Assembly (NCBI GenBank): GCA_034722015.1
Contig: JAYENI010000239.1
Coordinates: forward strand, 1 to 23,416
Length of the DNA stretch: 23,416 nt
Direction of reading: 5' to 3'
DNA from: JAJDOJ01 sp034722015
Lineage (GTDB): Bacteria > Pseudomonadota > Gammaproteobacteria > JAJDOJ01
Part shown: positions 14,303 through 22,142 of the stretch, piece by piece
Position numbering within the stretch: position 1 is the first letter of the stretch
Layout: every line of letters begins with the position of its first letter
Position numbers and translations under genes: made by a program
Notes under the pieces: generated by a model
Told to the model about the DNA's origin: nothing
Databases searched by the model: none
The model's input: only the letters and a program-made list of their open reading frames with translations

Positions 14303-15757
14303 TCATTCGAATCCGGGAGGGATCCTGAGATGCCAGTCGGTATGCTGCTGGTACTGGTGAGCCACACGGAGCAGCGGCCCTTCCTCAAAATAATTGCCGA
14401 TCATCTGCAACCCCACGGGCAAACCATTGGAAAAACCGGCCGGCATCGACACCGCGGGAAGCCCCGCCAGGTTCACTGCGATCGTGTTGACGTCCGACAG
14501 GTACATGGTAATGGGGTCGTCCACGCGTTCGCCGAGGCGAAAGGCGGTCGTCGGCGACGTGGGACCGGCGATCACATCGACCGACACGAAGGCCTTTTCG
14601 AAGTCGTCGCTGATGAGCCTGCGTATCTGCTGCGCCTTGAGATAGTAGGCATCGTAGTATCCACTCGACAGCGCGTAGGTGCCGATCATGATGCGACGTT
14701 TGACCTCATCGCCAAACCCCTCACTTCTAGTACGCACGTACATGTCATGCAGATCACGTGGGTCGTCACAGCGATAGCCGTATCGCACACCATCGAAACG
14801 GGCGAGGTTTGACGAACACTCGGCTGGCGCGACGACATAGTAGGCCGGCACCGCAAGCGGCGCGTTCGGCAGGCTGATGTCGACGATCTCTGCGCCCATT
14901 TCCCGAAAAACCTCCAGCGCCGTATCGATGGTTTCCCCAACCCCGGGGGCAATGCCCTCTCCAAAGTATTCCCGCGGCAAACCAACCCTGATTCCGTCGA
15001 GCGACCCGCCGAGGTCGGCACGGTAGTCCGGAACGTCCCGGCGCACGCTGGTGGAGTCTCTCGGGTCGTGGCCCGCCATGGCCGACAGCATCAGCGCACA
15101 GTCCTCCGCAGAGCGGGCCAGGGGACCACCCTGGTCAAGGCTCGAGGCGAACGCGATCATCCCCCAGCGCGAGACCCGACCGTAGGTCGGCTTTAAACCG
15201 GTAATGCCGCAGAGCGCGGCAGGCTGCCGGATCGAACCACCGGTGTCGGTACCCGTTGCGCCGGCCGCCAGGCGCGCCGCGACCGACGCCGCGGACCCGC
15301 CAGATGAGCCACCGGGTACACGCTCGACGCCCCAAGGGTTTTTCACCGGGCCGTAGTAACTGGTTTCGCTAGACGAACCCATTGCGAACTCGTCCATGTT
15401 GGCCTTGCCCAGGCACACGGCCCCGGCTTGCTCGAACCGTTCCACGACGGTCGCGTCGTAGGGAGAGACGAAATTGTCCAGCATGCGCGAGCCGCAGGAT
15501 GTCCTGACGCCTCGCGTACAGAAAATGTCCTTGTGGATAATCGGGACGCCCGTCAATGGTCCCGCGTCACCGCTGCGCAAGCGCTGGTCTGCGTGCCGCG
15601 CCTGCGCCAGCGCCGCATCCGCCATCACGCTGATCAGGCTGTTCAGATGCGGGTCGAGCGCGCTGATACGATCGAGGAAATGACGGGTGAGCCGCTCGCT
15701 GGAAACTTCGCCGGAACGGAGTCGCTCACCAAGCTGGGCAATCGATAACTCGTGCAT
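14303..15757 (-). CDS. gatA: Aspartyl/glutamyl-tRNA amidotransferase subunit A
   Basis: The amidase subunit of GatCAB, which hydrolyses glutamine and passes ammonia to GatB. From the ATG at 15757 the protein has 484 residues and begins MHELSIAQLGERLRSGEVSS. An AGGA lies very close upstream, and a TTG at 15778 is an alternative start. The Ser-cisSer-Lys triad is visible as Lys76 (HKDIF), Ser151 in GGSSGGSAAS and the nucleophile Ser175 in TDTGGSIRQPA, with the spacing of Staphylococcus GatA. It is downstream of gatC (96 bases) in the operon, and the MITE-like copy A lies just after its stop. Confidence 0.97.
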   Translation of the reverse strand: MHELSIAQLGERLRSGEVSSERLTRHFLDRISALDPHLNSLISVMADAALAQARHADQRLRSGDAGPLTGVPIIHKDIFCTRGVRTSCGSRMLDNFVSPYDATVVERFEQAGAVCLGKANMDEFAMGSSSETSYYGPVKNPWGVERVPGGSSGGSAASVAARLAAGATGTDTGGSIRQPAALCGITGLKPTYGRVSRWGMIAFASSLDQGGPLARSAEDCALMLSAMAGHDPRDSTSVRRDVPDYRADLGGSLDGIRVGLPREYFGEGIAPGVGETIDTALEVFREMGAEIVDISLPNAPLAVPAYYVVAPAECSSNLARFDGVRYGYRCDDPRDLHDMYVRTRSEGFGDEVKRRIMIGTYALSSGYYDAYYLKAQQIRRLISDDFEKAFVSVDVIAGPTSPTTAFRLGERVDDPITMYLSDVNTIAVNLAGLPAVSMPAGFSNGLPVGLQMIGNYFEEGPLLRVAHQYQQHTDWHLRIPPGFE

Positions 15758-15853
15758 CGATCCTAGTGCTCTATCCAAGTGATCATTGTGAGAGAACGGG
15801 TGCCGTGAACGGCAGGAAACCGGCGCAAACCGGAATCGCCACTGTCTTGTTGG

Positions 15854-16141
15854 TTATTCGATCACCCGGGGCACCAGAAAATGTCCCCGTTCAACCCGGG
15901 GTGAGATGGCCTGAAATGCATCCCGCTGGTTCTCTTCGGTCACCACGTCCGTGCGCAGGGGCTGCGACATGGGCAAGGGATGGGCCATCGGAGCGACGCC
16001 CGGTGTATCCGCATCGTTCATCTGCCGCACGAAATCCAGAATATCGGACAGGCCGCGCGCGTATCCCGGGATGTCCTCCTCGTCGACGGAGAGTCTGGCC
16101 AGCTCCGCGATTTTTCTGACGTCTTCGGGGCTCAGGGACAT
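15854..16141 (-). CDS. gatC: Aspartyl/glutamyl-tRNA amidotransferase subunit C
   Basis: The small subunit that wraps around GatA and stabilises the GatA-GatB interface. It has 95 residues, the usual size. The start at 16141 (MSLSPEDVRKIAELARLSV) has GGAG seven bases upstream. An open frame continuing to 16366 would add unrelated sequence across the mreB promoter. The family pattern is the N-terminal helix with IAELARL, then VAPMAHP near 45-55, LRTDVV, and a C-terminal FLVPRVIE. First gene of the gatCAB operon, divergent from mreB with 160 bases between starts. GatCAB implies that this organism forms Gln-tRNA or Asn-tRNA by the indirect route for at least one amino acid. Confidence 0.96.
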   Translation of the reverse strand: MSLSPEDVRKIAELARLSVDEEDIPGYARGLSDILDFVRQMNDADTPGVAPMAHPLPMSQPLRTDVVTEENQRDAFQAISPRVERGHFLVPRVIE

Positions 16142-16166
16142 GGACGCGCTCCGCAATAAAATGCCT

Positions 16167-16172
16167 GTTATA
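16167..16172 (-). promoter_or_regulatory. Possible -10 box for gatCAB
   Basis: On the minus strand TATAAC lies about 25 bases before the gatC start. No good -35 box occurs at 16-18 bases, so this is only a hint. Confidence 0.25.
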
Positions 16173-16213
16173 CCGTGTATCCGGGGCTTCGGACAGTAAC
16201 ACATTTGATCGTC

Positions 16214-16242
16214 TTGCCCAAAGCAGGGGCCACTGATAGAGT
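16214..16242 (+). promoter_or_regulatory. Promoter candidate for mreBCD
   Basis: TTGCCC (16214-16219) and TAGAGT (16237-16242) are 17 bases apart, and the -10 box is preceded by TGA, giving an extended -10. The mreB start follows 60 bases downstream. Confidence 0.45.
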
Positions 16243-16301
16243 ACCCTTCCAAAAAAATAGTCTTATTAGAATCAAAACCAGTTTCCACCAAGGGTCCGCC
16301 A

Positions 16302-17345
16302 ATGCTGCGACGCCTCACGGGGATCTTTTCCAACGACCTGTCCATCGATCTCGGTACCGCCAACACCCTGATCTACATGAGGGGCAAGGGTATCGTTCTC
16401 GACGAGCCCTCGGTGGTCGCCGTCAGGCAGGACCGCTCCGGTGGCCCGAAGTCCATCGAGGCCGTCGGGCAGGGCGCGAAGGCCATGCTTGGCCGTACCC
16501 CCGAAACCATAACCGCCATTCGTCCAATGAAGGACGGCGTGATCGCCGACTTCACCACGACGGAAAAGATGCTCCAGTATTTCATCCGCAAGGTGCACCA
16601 GACCAAGATGCTGCGCCCGAGTCCGCGGGTGTTGATCTGCGTGCCCTGCGGCGCAACCCAGGTCGAGCGACGTGCGATCCGGGAATCCGCGATCGGGGCC
16701 GGCGCGAGGCGGGTCTATTTGATCGAGGAACCCATCGCGGCGGCCATCGGCGCCGGACTGCCAATCGACGAGGCGCAGGGATCGATGATCCTGGACATTG
16801 GCGGAGGCACCTCGGAAGTCGCGGTCCTCTCGCTGAGCGGCATCGTCTATTCGGCATCGGTGAGGATCGGAGGCGACAAGTTCGACGACGCCATCGTCAA
16901 CTACGTGCGCCGCAACTACGGGGTGCTGATCGGCGAGGCCTCTTCGGAACGCATCAAGCACCGGATCGGCGCGGCATACCCCGGCAAGGACCTTCTCGAG
17001 ATGGAGGTCAAGGGACGCAATCTCTCAGAGGGTGTTCCCCGCGGATTCACGCTCAACAGCAACGAGATCCTCGAATCCCTTCAGGAACCCCTGTTCGGAA
17101 TCGTCAGTGCAGTAAAGACGGCGCTGGAACAAACACCGCCCGAACTTGGTGCGGACGTCGCCGAAAGGGGCATCGTACTGACCGGAGGCGGCGCGCTGCT
17201 ACGCGACATCGATCGCCTGATCACCGAGGAGACCGGAATTCCGGTCGTCATCGCCGAGGACCCCCTGACCTCTGTCGCCAGGGGCGGCGGACGCGTCCTC
17301 GAGATGATGGACGAAAAGAGCAATCATTTCATGCAGATCGAATGA
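16302..17345 (+). CDS. mreB: Rod shape-determining protein MreB
   Basis: Bacterial actin homologue that forms membrane-bound ATP-dependent filaments guiding lateral cell-wall synthesis, so the cell is probably rod-shaped. It has 347 residues, the same as E. coli. The start at 16302 has AAGGG upstream, and the N-terminus MLRRLTGIFSNDLSIDLG includes the amphipathic membrane helix. Actin-fold motifs in order are the phosphate-1 loop SIDLGTANTLIY, the phosphate-2 loop ILDIGGGTSEVAVLSL near 160-175, the adenosine loop LTGGGALL near 288-296, and connecting helices typical of MreB. It is followed by mreC and mreD, but with an unusually long 273-base gap caused by MITE-like copy B. Confidence 0.98.
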   Translation: MLRRLTGIFSNDLSIDLGTANTLIYMRGKGIVLDEPSVVAVRQDRSGGPKSIEAVGQGAKAMLGRTPETITAIRPMKDGVIADFTTTEKMLQYFIRKVHQTKMLRPSPRVLICVPCGATQVERRAIRESAIGAGARRVYLIEEPIAAAIGAGLPIDEAQGSMILDIGGGTSEVAVLSLSGIVYSASVRIGGDKFDDAIVNYVRRNYGVLIGEASSERIKHRIGAAYPGKDLLEMEVKGRNLSEGVPRGFTLNSNEILESLQEPLFGIVSAVKTALEQTPPELGADVAERGIVLTGGGALLRDIDRLITEETGIPVVIAEDPLTSVARGGGRVLEMMDEKSNHFMQIE

Positions 17346-17398
17346 ACCGTCCTCGATATCCGAATCCAGACCGAACTGACGCTTCGCGACCTGCCATA

Positions 17399-17557
17399 AG
17401 GCGATTTCTGTCAGATGACATACCATACTGTTTGTCTTTTCATCCGTCCTCTGTGTTTCGACAACCGTTCCATCGTTCGACGATGCGCCTGTTGTCGCGC
17501 CTTGATGACGCACGAAAAGCCGGCGCAATCCGGTATGTCATATTCCGGCAATCGCCT
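17399..17557 (-). mobile_element. MITE-like element, copy B (between mreB and mreC)
   Basis: The 159-bp partner of copy A, lying in reverse orientation on the chromosome and 93% identical by hand count. Its ends are AGGCGATTTCTG and CGGCAATCGCCT, with subterminal ATGACATACC and GGTATGTCAT. The internal nested hairpin (GACAAC / GTTGTC around CATCG / CGATG) is intact. It starts 53 bases after the mreB stop and ends 61 bases before the likely mreC start. Relative to host transcription it has the same direction as copy A in the gat operon. Confidence 0.85.
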
Positions 17558-17618
17558 AAAGACGTCTTGAGGTGAGAGGCGGGTTGAGATAACAGTTCGC
17601 CATCGCCGGAGCATTCGC

Positions 17619-18599
17619 ATCAAACCGCTGTTTGCCATCGGGCCGTGGATCACGACGCGCTTCCTCGCGCTTGCTATCGTGTCGATCGTTTTAATGACCG
17701 TGGATCACCGCACTCGGGTGCTTCAACCGGCACGGGAAGTCCTGATGCTGATCGCCTACCCCATACAATATCTCGTCGATCTCCCGTCATCCGCCGGCCA
17801 CTGGGCCTCGGACAAGTTAGGCACACATGCGTCCCTGATCGCGGAGATCGAACGCCTGCGCGAAGAACACCTTCAGCTAAAGACCCGGCTTCTGACCTAC
17901 GAATCACTGGAAGGGGAAAACGCCCGCCTTCGTGGTTTGCTCGCGTCGGCCGAACGATTTCGGGAACATCGAATCCTTGTCGCGGAACTCCTGTCGATCG
18001 ACATGGATCCCTTCCGGCAGAAAGTGGTCATCAACAAGGGGGAAACACAGGGTGTCTATGAGGGCCAGCCGATCCTGGACGCAAACGGCGTAATGGGTCA
18101 GGTGACTGACGTCGACCCGGTGAGCGCCACGGCTATCCTGATATCCGACCCAAGCCACGCGATCCCTGTCCAGATCAACCGTAACGGTGTCCGCACCCTT
18201 GCCGTGGGGACCGGGCAAGCCGATCGCCTGGTCCTGCCGCACATCCCCGCAAATACCGACATCCTGGCCGGCGACGTGGCGAGCACGTCGGGACTCGGCG
18301 GACTGTACCCGTCCGACTACCCCGTCGCAGAGATTACGGAGGTGAAACGACTCCCGGGAGAACCATTCGCCCGCGTTAGCGCCCGCCCCCTGGCCCGGCT
18401 GGACCGGGCCCGCGAGGTACTCCTCGTCTGGTGGGACCTCGACCCGGGCGGTGATATCGCCCCCGAAGGGGACAGTCACTCAGGAGCCGGGACCGAAGAA
18501 CGGGAACGTGCCGGGACCCCAGGGATAACGAGCGAAACCATGGCCGTCCGCACAGGTCCTCTCCGACCCGCGGACCGCCCGGAAGAAACGGGTCGCTAG
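17619..18599 (+). CDS. mreC: Rod shape-determining protein MreC, near-cognate ATC start likely
   Basis: Inner-membrane elongasome protein with a periplasmic domain that links MreB, MreD and the PBP2-RodA synthase. The frame upstream of the first GTG (17679) still encodes the conserved N-terminus: KPLFAIGPWITTRF matches the E. coli KPIFSRGPSLQIRL. No ATG, GTG or TTG precedes it in frame, which is open only from 17571. The ATC at 17619 sits exactly where the E. coli ATG would be, seven bases after GGAG, and gives 326 residues. Starting at the GTG would remove most of the membrane helix (about 14-28). A coiled coil (about 70-112) and the beta domain (VVINKGETQGVYEGQPI, LPANTDI-like HIPANTDI, TSGLGGLYPSDYPVA) follow. 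The last 50 residues are charged and probably disordered. Confidence 0.9.
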   Translation: MKPLFAIGPWITTRFLALAIVSIVLMTVDHRTRVLQPAREVLMLIAYPIQYLVDLPSSAGHWASDKLGTHASLIAEIERLREEHLQLKTRLLTYESLEGENARLRGLLASAERFREHRILVAELLSIDMDPFRQKVVINKGETQGVYEGQPILDANGVMGQVTDVDPVSATAILISDPSHAIPVQINRNGVRTLAVGTGQADRLVLPHIPANTDILAGDVASTSGLGGLYPSDYPVAEITEVKRLPGEPFARVSARPLARLDRAREVLLVWWDLDPGGDIAPEGDSHSGAGTEERERAGTPGITSETMAVRTGPLRPADRPEETGR

Positions 18600-18600
18600 G

Positions 18601-19086
18601 GTGCGTCAATCATCCACCCTGGTACTGACGATCGCACTCACCCTGCTTGCCGCGATCATGCTTGCCATCGTTCCGCTACCCGACTGGTCGCGTGCGTTTC
18701 GGCCGGAATGGGTACTGCTCGTGTTGATCTACTGGAGCATGGCGTTGCCCGCCATGGTAGGTGTCGGCGTCGCCTGGTCCGTGGGACTTCTGATGGACGT
18801 CATGGAGGGATCGTTGATCGGACAGCACGCGCTGGGTTTTGCCGTCACCGTCTACGTGGTTCTGCACCTGTACCAGCGGATCAGGGCATTTCCCCTGGCG
18901 CAGCAGGCGGCCGCCGTCACACTGCTTCTGATTCCCTATATGAGCGTTTCACTCTGGGTACTGGGAATGAGCGGACATTCACCGGGCGCCTGGCGCTACT
19001 GGGCGCCATTACTCACCAGCGCCTTGGTATGGCCGGTCGTTTTCCCCGTTCTGAGGTCCCTGCGCAGGCGGGCGACCCGGTTTTAG
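18601..19086 (+). CDS. mreD: Rod shape-determining protein MreD
   Basis: An integral inner-membrane protein of the elongasome, third in the mreBCD operon. It has 161 residues (E. coli 162), with five or six hydrophobic segments, at about 6-26 (LVLTIALTLLAAIMLAIVPL), 36-52, 55-70, 78-93, 103-122 and 135-152. The family pattern RPEWVLLVLIYWSMALP with later GLLMDVMEGSLIGQHALGF is clear. The GTG start at 18601 is one base after the mreC stop, indicating coupled translation. The C-terminus is basic (RSLRRRATRF), as expected for a cytoplasmic tail. Confidence 0.95.
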   Translation: MRQSSTLVLTIALTLLAAIMLAIVPLPDWSRAFRPEWVLLVLIYWSMALPAMVGVGVAWSVGLLMDVMEGSLIGQHALGFAVTVYVVLHLYQRIRAFPLAQQAAAVTLLLIPYMSVSLWVLGMSGHSPGAWRYWAPLLTSALVWPVVFPVLRSLRRRATRF

Positions 19087-19129
19087 GCGTCTGACATCTC
19101 CTGGTAAGCAGGTAGTTTCAGGATCGGAA

Positions 19130-19151
19130 CGCCGGGCCTGCGCGCCCGGCG
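19130..19151. terminator. GC-rich stem-loop between convergent mreD and GTPase genes
   Basis: CGCCGGGC and GCCCGGCG pair perfectly around a 6-base loop. It is 43 bases after mreD and 84 bases after the GTPase stop on the other strand, so it could serve both. No clear T-tract is present on either side, which weakens the call. Confidence 0.45.
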
Positions 19152-19235
19152 CTCGTTACTCGACCTGGATATCCACCGCCTCAGTGCAGGCCGCTTTTCG
19201 GTACCGGCGATAGGAATGGCCGGGCGATCAGATTC

Positions 19236-20768
19236 TCAGGTCGCCACACCCGCCGATTGCGATTGGACCGGACGCTGATCATCGCCCTGCCCGCTTTCCT
19301 GGGGCGATGCCCGCTCGTCGCTCGTCGGTTGACCGGTGACGGCACCGGAGGGGTCGGTAAACTGGTCGTTCAGCGTCTGCACGAAATGGTCGGCGCCGTC
19401 CCGCACCTGAGTCACGCGTGCTCGGGTAAATCGGTTCCAGCCGATAGGGGTCCTGACGAAGATGCTCCGCCACCATCGGCTATTCCTGCGAAATGCCGCT
19501 GACATACTACCCACCATCCCGCGTTCCGGGAGCTTCATGCAAATCCGTCGCGCCACCAGTTGACGGACGCCAAAGTGGATCGCCACCAGGGCGACAACGA
19601 GCGCAAGCAAGAGCAGCGTTACGATCGCGCCCCGGGAACCGGCCTCTGCCAGCCACGGCGGTGCAAAGGTCCACCCCTGCCAGTAACCTGCCCTGACCGT
19701 GAGCCATAGCAAGGCCCCCAACAACGGGAGCATGACAATGGCATCGAGTATCAGAGTCCGTTTGCGCCATGACTTCATGGCGTCACGCAAACCGGGCATC
19801 GCCTTGTGCTCGATCTCGTTGGTGGTATTCTCGAGTGCGCCGATGATCCGGTACACACGCTCCACGCTGACCTGAGAAATCCTGTCCTGGATCTCCGCCA
19901 TGTCCGCGTTGCGCTTGCGCTGGTAACGCTCACTCAGCGCCTCGTCCTCAATCGGGACAGCGGCTTCCTCATTATAAATAGTATAAAACCGCCCGCTCAC
20001 CAGGCCACCCTGGGCCAGCGCCCGCTGCCACGCGGAGATCACTTCCTCGGCGTTGTCGTCTCGGGCAGTGGTGTCGATCTGGTTCAGGATGAACAGGACC
20101 TTGCTGGCGTCGTTCCTGCGTACCGTCCCGGCCACAAGGTGTTCCAGCGTGTCGTGCATCGCACCGGGTTCGGGATGCCGCGCGTCGAAAAACACCAGTA
20201 CCAGATCTGACAGATCGATGATGTGGTCGGTGATCCTCAGCGTCGAGTCTCTCTGCTGATCGGCGTCGAATCCCGGCGAGTCGATGAAGATCTTGCCGCG
20301 CACCGTCTCGGTGGGACAGGTCTTGAGCTGGAGGTAGGTATCGACGCGCGCGCCTTCCCCCTCGGCGACCTTCTCGATCTCCTCGCTGATCTGATAGAAA
20401 GGAAAGCGCGGATCGGCATCCAGCGCCAGTCCGGGAAGCACCCGGCTTTCAGTGTCGTGGCTGAAGCAGATGACGGTAAACTTGTCATCGACGGCCTGAT
20501 TACCCGTCTTCTGCAGTACCGCGCCAAGATAGTGATTGATAAAGGTCGACTTGCCGGCGGAAAAGGTCCCCAGGATCGACACCATTGGCCACCAGGCGAC
20601 GCGGGTGGCGTATGAGTCGCGGGTCGTCAGCAGACCCGTGGCATAACCGACTTTGTCGAGATCCTGAAAGCTTGCGATGACACCGACGAGCAGCGGGTTC
20701 TCGTCCGCCAGGTGCGTGCGGAGACTCTCGATTCGATCCTTGATCTGCTTGTGTGCTCTTTCAAACAT
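19236..20768 (-). CDS. Dynamin/EHD-like GTPase with two transmembrane helices
   Basis: A 510-residue protein. The start at 20768 (MFERAHKQIKDRIESLRTHL) has AGG eight bases upstream; an 18-residue earlier start has no support. The GTPase domain (about 60-290) shows G1 GTFSAGKST, a switch region AVDDKFT, G3 DSPGF and G4 LNQID. Helices about 300-350 precede two hydrophobic segments near 355-380 and 395-418, followed by a basic region and a hydrophilic, Gln/Ser-rich tail. This resembles bacterial dynamin-like proteins and the EHD subgroup, which bind and remodel membranes. The membrane segments suggest an integral inner-membrane protein with a cytosolic GTPase. It is the last gene of the minus-strand accessory group. 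The family assignment is firm, but the cellular role is unknown. Confidence 0.85.
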   Translation of the reverse strand: MFERAHKQIKDRIESLRTHLADENPLLVGVIASFQDLDKVGYATGLLTTRDSYATRVAWWPMVSILGTFSAGKSTFINHYLGAVLQKTGNQAVDDKFTVICFSHDTESRVLPGLALDADPRFPFYQISEEIEKVAEGEGARVDTYLQLKTCPTETVRGKIFIDSPGFDADQQRDSTLRITDHIIDLSDLVLVFFDARHPEPGAMHDTLEHLVAGTVRRNDASKVLFILNQIDTTARDDNAEEVISAWQRALAQGGLVSGRFYTIYNEEAAVPIEDEALSERYQRKRNADMAEIQDRISQVSVERVYRIIGALENTTNEIEHKAMPGLRDAMKSWRKRTLILDAIVMLPLLGALLWLTVRAGYWQGWTFAPPWLAEAGSRGAIVTLLLLALVVALVAIHFGVRQLVARRICMKLPERGMVGSMSAAFRRNSRWWRSIFVRTPIGWNRFTRARVTQVRDGADHFVQTLNDQFTDPSGAVTGQPTSDERASPQESGQGDDQRPVQSQSAGVAT

Positions 20769-20854
20769 GGTCTTGCCTGTATTGCAGTGGCGTTGAGATT
20801 CTGGAAAGCCGGCCGTACGCAACTATCAGGTGACAGTGCTGACGCCGGCTCACA

Positions 20855-20882
20855 CGTCCCGGCCCCTGAAGGTACCGGGACG
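20855..20882 (-). terminator. Stem-loop between the DUF302 gene and the GTPase gene
   Basis: CGTCCCGG and CCGGGACG form a perfect 8-bp stem around a 12-base loop, 20 bases after the DUF302 stop. No T-tract follows on the minus strand. It could be an mRNA-stabilising or attenuating hairpin between the genes. Confidence 0.4.
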
Positions 20883-20901
20883 GCTACCGAACAGTTAAGA
20901 G

Positions 20902-21492
20902 CTAGAAGTCCCCTTCCGCCCCGCGGTTCATGATCTCGAGGATGATATCCCTGACCTCAATGGCCTCTTCCTTCAACTCCGGCGGCAACGGCTTGCCCCC
21001 GTAGACCATGAGGTCCATATTCAGGGTGTAGAGCCATAGCTGGCCGTCCGGATCTTCCAGCAGGGTAATACGACAGGGCAGATACGCAGAGAACGCGTCG
21101 CTGTAATCGAGCATCTTCGCCGCGGTCAACGCGTTACAGAACATATAAATCTTGACGAAACGGTAATCCTTGCCACTCAGCGAAGACACCTCCTTGTAGA
21201 GCGGGAGATCCTCACCAACGTTCTTGAAGTTAAGTTCGTTGGCGACCACTTTCAAAGACTGCTCCACGTCTTCCGGCGTCAGTCCCTCCGCAACCTTCAC
21301 CTTCCAGATCATGGCCTCGGCGCCGTTGCCCGTCTCCAGTAGCGTTTCGACAACCGGCGCATAAGCCTCGAGCGCCTTGTCGTCGAACTCACTGAATTTC
21401 TGGATGTAAGAGCCGTACTGCATCCAGGCCCAGACAACGCCGGCTATCGTGAGCAGTCCGATGAGCGCCAGAAGGTTCCTGATAAATCCCAT
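20902..21492 (-). CDS. Membrane-anchored DUF302 protein
   Basis: A 196-residue protein with AGAGAGG nine bases before its ATG. Residues 5-25 (RNLLALIGLLTIAGVVWAWMQ) form one membrane helix, probably an uncleaved anchor. After a helical linker (35-75) comes a DUF302 domain (about 90-180), recognised by the pattern YMFCNALTAAKML followed by YLPCRITLLEDPDGQLWLYT, which matches the family's FCN...LPCR signature with its two conserved Cys. DUF302 proteins have no established reaction; some occur in sulfur-oxidising bacteria. The domain should face the periplasm if the N-terminus is cytosolic. The gene lies between the small membrane protein and the GTPase, all on one strand. Domain call good, function unknown. 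Confidence 0.85.
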   Translation of the reverse strand: MGFIRNLLALIGLLTIAGVVWAWMQYGSYIQKFSEFDDKALEAYAPVVETLLETGNGAEAMIWKVKVAEGLTPEDVEQSLKVVANELNFKNVGEDLPLYKEVSSLSGKDYRFVKIYMFCNALTAAKMLDYSDAFSAYLPCRITLLEDPDGQLWLYTLNMDLMVYGGKPLPPELKEEAIEVRDIILEIMNRGAEGDF

Positions 21493-21953
21493 TGCACGAT
21501 TCCTCTCTCTTTAATGTTGAATTCGTATATTTTTTTATGGCGCCAAAATTTCGCCTGTGCCGTCTCCGCTCGAACCGGAATGACCACGGTTACACCAGTC
21601 GCTGACCGGTTCGGCTACGGGGATGCCGGAGAAGATGGATTTGATCGAAAGAAACGAATCGCCCAGTATCTGCAATCCCGAACAACTTCTCCCTTTTACG
21701 CACAGCCGCGCGTCCGGATCGTCAAGCCACGCGACCGAATAATACACCTTCCGCCACGCCTCGGGTATCCATGCAGCCCGCGGTGGCGATCAGCCCCGCC
21801 GGCTCTGGTCCGGCCAACCCGCGTGGCGGCGACCCGCCCCGGACGTCACAAGACGCGGTTACCCGGAACACCCGGTGCCTGAAGAAATGGAAGAAAACGG
21901 CGCTCCGACAGACCGGCACCGAGGGGATGTTCCCGGTCTCGGTCAGCCAGCTA
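21493..21953. other. 461-base gap upstream of the DUF302 gene
   Basis: No gene is certain here. Just upstream of the DUF302 ribosome binding site is an AT-rich island (about 21510-21545) that may carry its promoter, with TATACG-like boxes but no clean -35. From about 21800 to 21535 one minus-strand frame stays open and reads rather protein-like (WIPEAWRKVYYSVAWLDD), with a possible GTG at 21747 but no well-placed ribosome binding site. It may be a decayed or very short gene. Confidence 0.35.
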
Positions 21954-22142
21954 TCAAACAAAGGGGCGGCCAGTTTGCGCGTGCTGAAGGCATGCGTGCC
22001 CAGCCTTACCCTCCGGCTCTTCCGGGGCGTGATCGCGGGTTCCGGGTAGCCAACCCTGCAGATTATCGAGATTGAACAGCCCAATGGCCAGGGCGCTCAG
22101 TACCAGTACCAGAACACTGTGCTTCAGGATCCAGCGAATCAT
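21954..22142 (-). CDS. Small single-pass membrane protein downstream of parA
   Basis: A 62-residue protein whose ATG (22142) overlaps the parA stop by four bases (ATGA), a strong sign of translational coupling. Residues 1-27 (MIRWILKHSVLVLVLSALAIG, then LFNLDNL) form one hydrophobic helix with a basic start, so the chain should span the inner membrane. The remainder is hydrophilic with Gly, Pro and Glu. I do not recognise a family. The coupling suggests a membrane partner or anchor for the ParA ATPase, but that is inference. The C-terminal end could be altered by a frameshift, since the DNA beyond looks vaguely coding. Confidence 0.65.
   Translation of the reverse strand: MIRWILKHSVLVLVLSALAIGLFNLDNLQGWLPGTRDHAPEEPEGKAGHACLQHAQTGRPFV

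Noticed and set aside
14143..14328. Small open frames within the MITE-like copies (also near 17199-17653)
   Set aside because: They arise on both strands from the repeat itself and lack independent evidence of translation.
16175..17575. Large open frame of 466 codons on the plus strand
   Set aside because: It is a shadow of mreB in another frame, Arg/Gly-rich, and runs on into the MITE-like element.
21722..22084. Minus-strand frame of 120 codons overlapping the small membrane gene
   Set aside because: It has no ribosome binding site, it overlaps a better supported coupled gene, and its sequence shows no protein-family features.
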